A stretch of DNA of 5,377 nt. It comes from a bacterium. Lineage in GTDB: Bacteria; Elusimicrobiota; Elusimicrobia; Elusimicrobiales; UBA9959. Shown here in pieces: positions 4,632 to 5,377 of this stretch. Location of the stretch: positions 1-5,377 of the forward strand of contig JAJZVJ010000209.1 in NCBI GenBank assembly GCA_021845705.1. The letters run 5' to 3'. The position numbers and the translations under genes were made by a program. Below the pieces are notes generated by a model. It saw only the letters and a program-made list of their open reading frames with translations, searched no databases and was not told the DNA's origin. Within the stretch, counting starts at the first letter, position 1. Every line of letters begins with the position of its first letter.

Positions 4632-5377
4632 TTATTTCAGGACGCCGCACAGTTCCTTTACGGAAGCGGCGGATTTAAGCAGGGCCGCTTTTTCATCTTC
4701 GGCGAGCTTGAGCTGGAGTATTTCCATGACGCCTGTGCTGCCAAGCTTCACCGGCACGCCCACGAATATACCGCTGATCCCGTATTCTCCTTCCAGGTAG
4801 GCGGCGCAGGGAAGGACCTTCTTCTTGTCCAGAAGGATGGCCGTAACCATCTCGACCGCCGCGGCCGCCGGAGCGTAGTAGGCGCTGCCGGTCTTCAGCA
4901 GCTTCACTATTTCGGCGCCGCCGTCGCAGGTGCGCTTGTTTATGGCGGCGATCTGCTCCGCCGTCATGAGTTCCGTTATCGGGATGCCGGCCACCGTGGA
5001 GAACCTGGGAAGAGGGACCATCGTATCTCCATGGCCGCCCAGCACCATGGCGTGGACGTTCTCGGTGGAAACGTTGAGCGCCTGGGCGATGAAAGTTCTC
5101 ATCCTGGAGGAGTCGAGTATGCCGGCCATGCCGACTACACGGTTCTTCGGGAACTTGGAGGTCTGCAGCGCCACCTGGCACATAGCGTCGAGGGGGTTGC
5201 TGACGATTATAAGGATGGCGTTCGGAGAGAACTTCGCTACCTGCTCGGTAACGCTCTTAACGATGGCGGCGTTGGTGTTCAAAAGGTCGTCGCGGCTCAT
5301 CCCCGGCTTGCGCGGCAGTCCGGCGGTAATAACGACAATATCGGATCCCGCGGTGGGTTCATAAGTCGTCGCGCCCG
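4632..5377 (-). CDS. mdh: Malate dehydrogenase, LDH-like type, N-terminus off the right edge
   Basis: This enzyme oxidises malate to oxaloacetate with NAD+ in the cytoplasm. The frame is open to the right edge, so 247 residues are visible and about 60 N-terminal residues, with the GxGxxG dinucleotide motif, are missing. Numbering from the first visible codon, the frame shows AGSDIVVITAGLPRKPGMSR (9-28). Arg22 lies in the active-site loop at the position where an arginine marks malate rather than lactate specificity. Asn60 is in NPLD, Asp88 and Arg91 are in LDSSR, and the catalytic His115 is in GGHGDTMVP. This is the LDH-like group of malate dehydrogenases (MDH type 3), not the mitochondrial/E. 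coli group. An internal ATG at 5300 is not the start, because conserved sequence continues upstream of it. Citrate synthase begins 25 nt after its TAA, so the two are almost certainly one operon whose promoter lies outside the window. Confidence 0.96.
   Translation of the reverse strand, partial: GATTYEPTAGSDIVVITAGLPRKPGMSRDDLLNTNAAIVKSVTEQVAKFSPNAILIIVSNPLDAMCQVALQTSKFPKNRVVGMAGILDSSRMRTFIAQALNVSTENVHAMVLGGHGDTMVPLPRFSTVAGIPITELMTAEQIAAINKRTCDGGAEIVKLLKTGSAYYAPAAAAVEMVTAILLDKKKVLPCAAYLEGEYGISGIFVGVPVKLGSTGVMEILQLKLAEDEKAALLKSAASVKELCGVLK

Noticed and set aside
3107..4678. 523-codon open frame on the plus strand opposite citrate synthase
   Set aside because: It is antisense to a clearly conserved enzyme, has no recognisable domain, and is explained by GC-rich codon bias leaving the opposite strand free of stops.
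4693..5181. 162-codon minus-strand frame inside malate dehydrogenase
   Set aside because: It is an out-of-frame shadow. The in-frame product carries all dehydrogenase active-site residues.

Overview
The window is a GC-rich bacterial chromosomal segment in which every gene I can support lies on the minus strand. In transcription order, right to left, it holds: a malate dehydrogenase whose N-terminus lies off the right edge; a citrate synthase; a terminator; a tRNA with anticodon CAU; a structured spacer ending in a second terminator; a GreA transcript-cleavage factor; a GspE/PilB-type secretion or pilus assembly ATPase; and an aspartokinase-family protein that runs off the left edge.

The organism cannot be fixed from this window. 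Nothing looks eukaryotic or phage-like, and there is no insertion sequence, CRISPR array or integrase. The citrate synthase is of the mitochondrial/eukaryotic type. In bacteria this type is known from Geobacteraceae and scattered other lineages. Together with an LDH-like malate dehydrogenase, a GspE/PilB ATPase and a tRNA gene without encoded CCA, this suggests a deltaproteobacterial or Elusimicrobiota-like genome. That is a guess, not a demonstration.

Region by region: bases 3206-5377 form a two-gene TCA-cycle unit. Malate dehydrogenase makes oxaloacetate and citrate synthase, 25 nt downstream, uses it; the unit closes with a strong 12-bp-stem terminator. Bases 2875-3185 are a tRNA transcription unit with a good extended -10 promoter, the tRNA, a 105-nt trailer full of short inverted repeats, and a 13-bp-stem terminator. 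greA follows with its start codon preceded by a run of nine G residues instead of an ordinary Shine-Dalgarno sequence. A consensus-like promoter overlapping the end of greA drives the ATPase gene and probably the aspartokinase-like gene 57 nt beyond it. A 10-bp direct repeat overlaps this promoter.

I found no wholly new system. The observations most worth a second look are: the aspartokinase-like protein, which keeps its substrate-site motifs but has lost residues expected to bind ATP; the eukaryote-type citrate synthase; the G9 tract in front of greA; the repeat-flanked promoter of the ATPase gene; and the hairpin-rich tRNA trailer.
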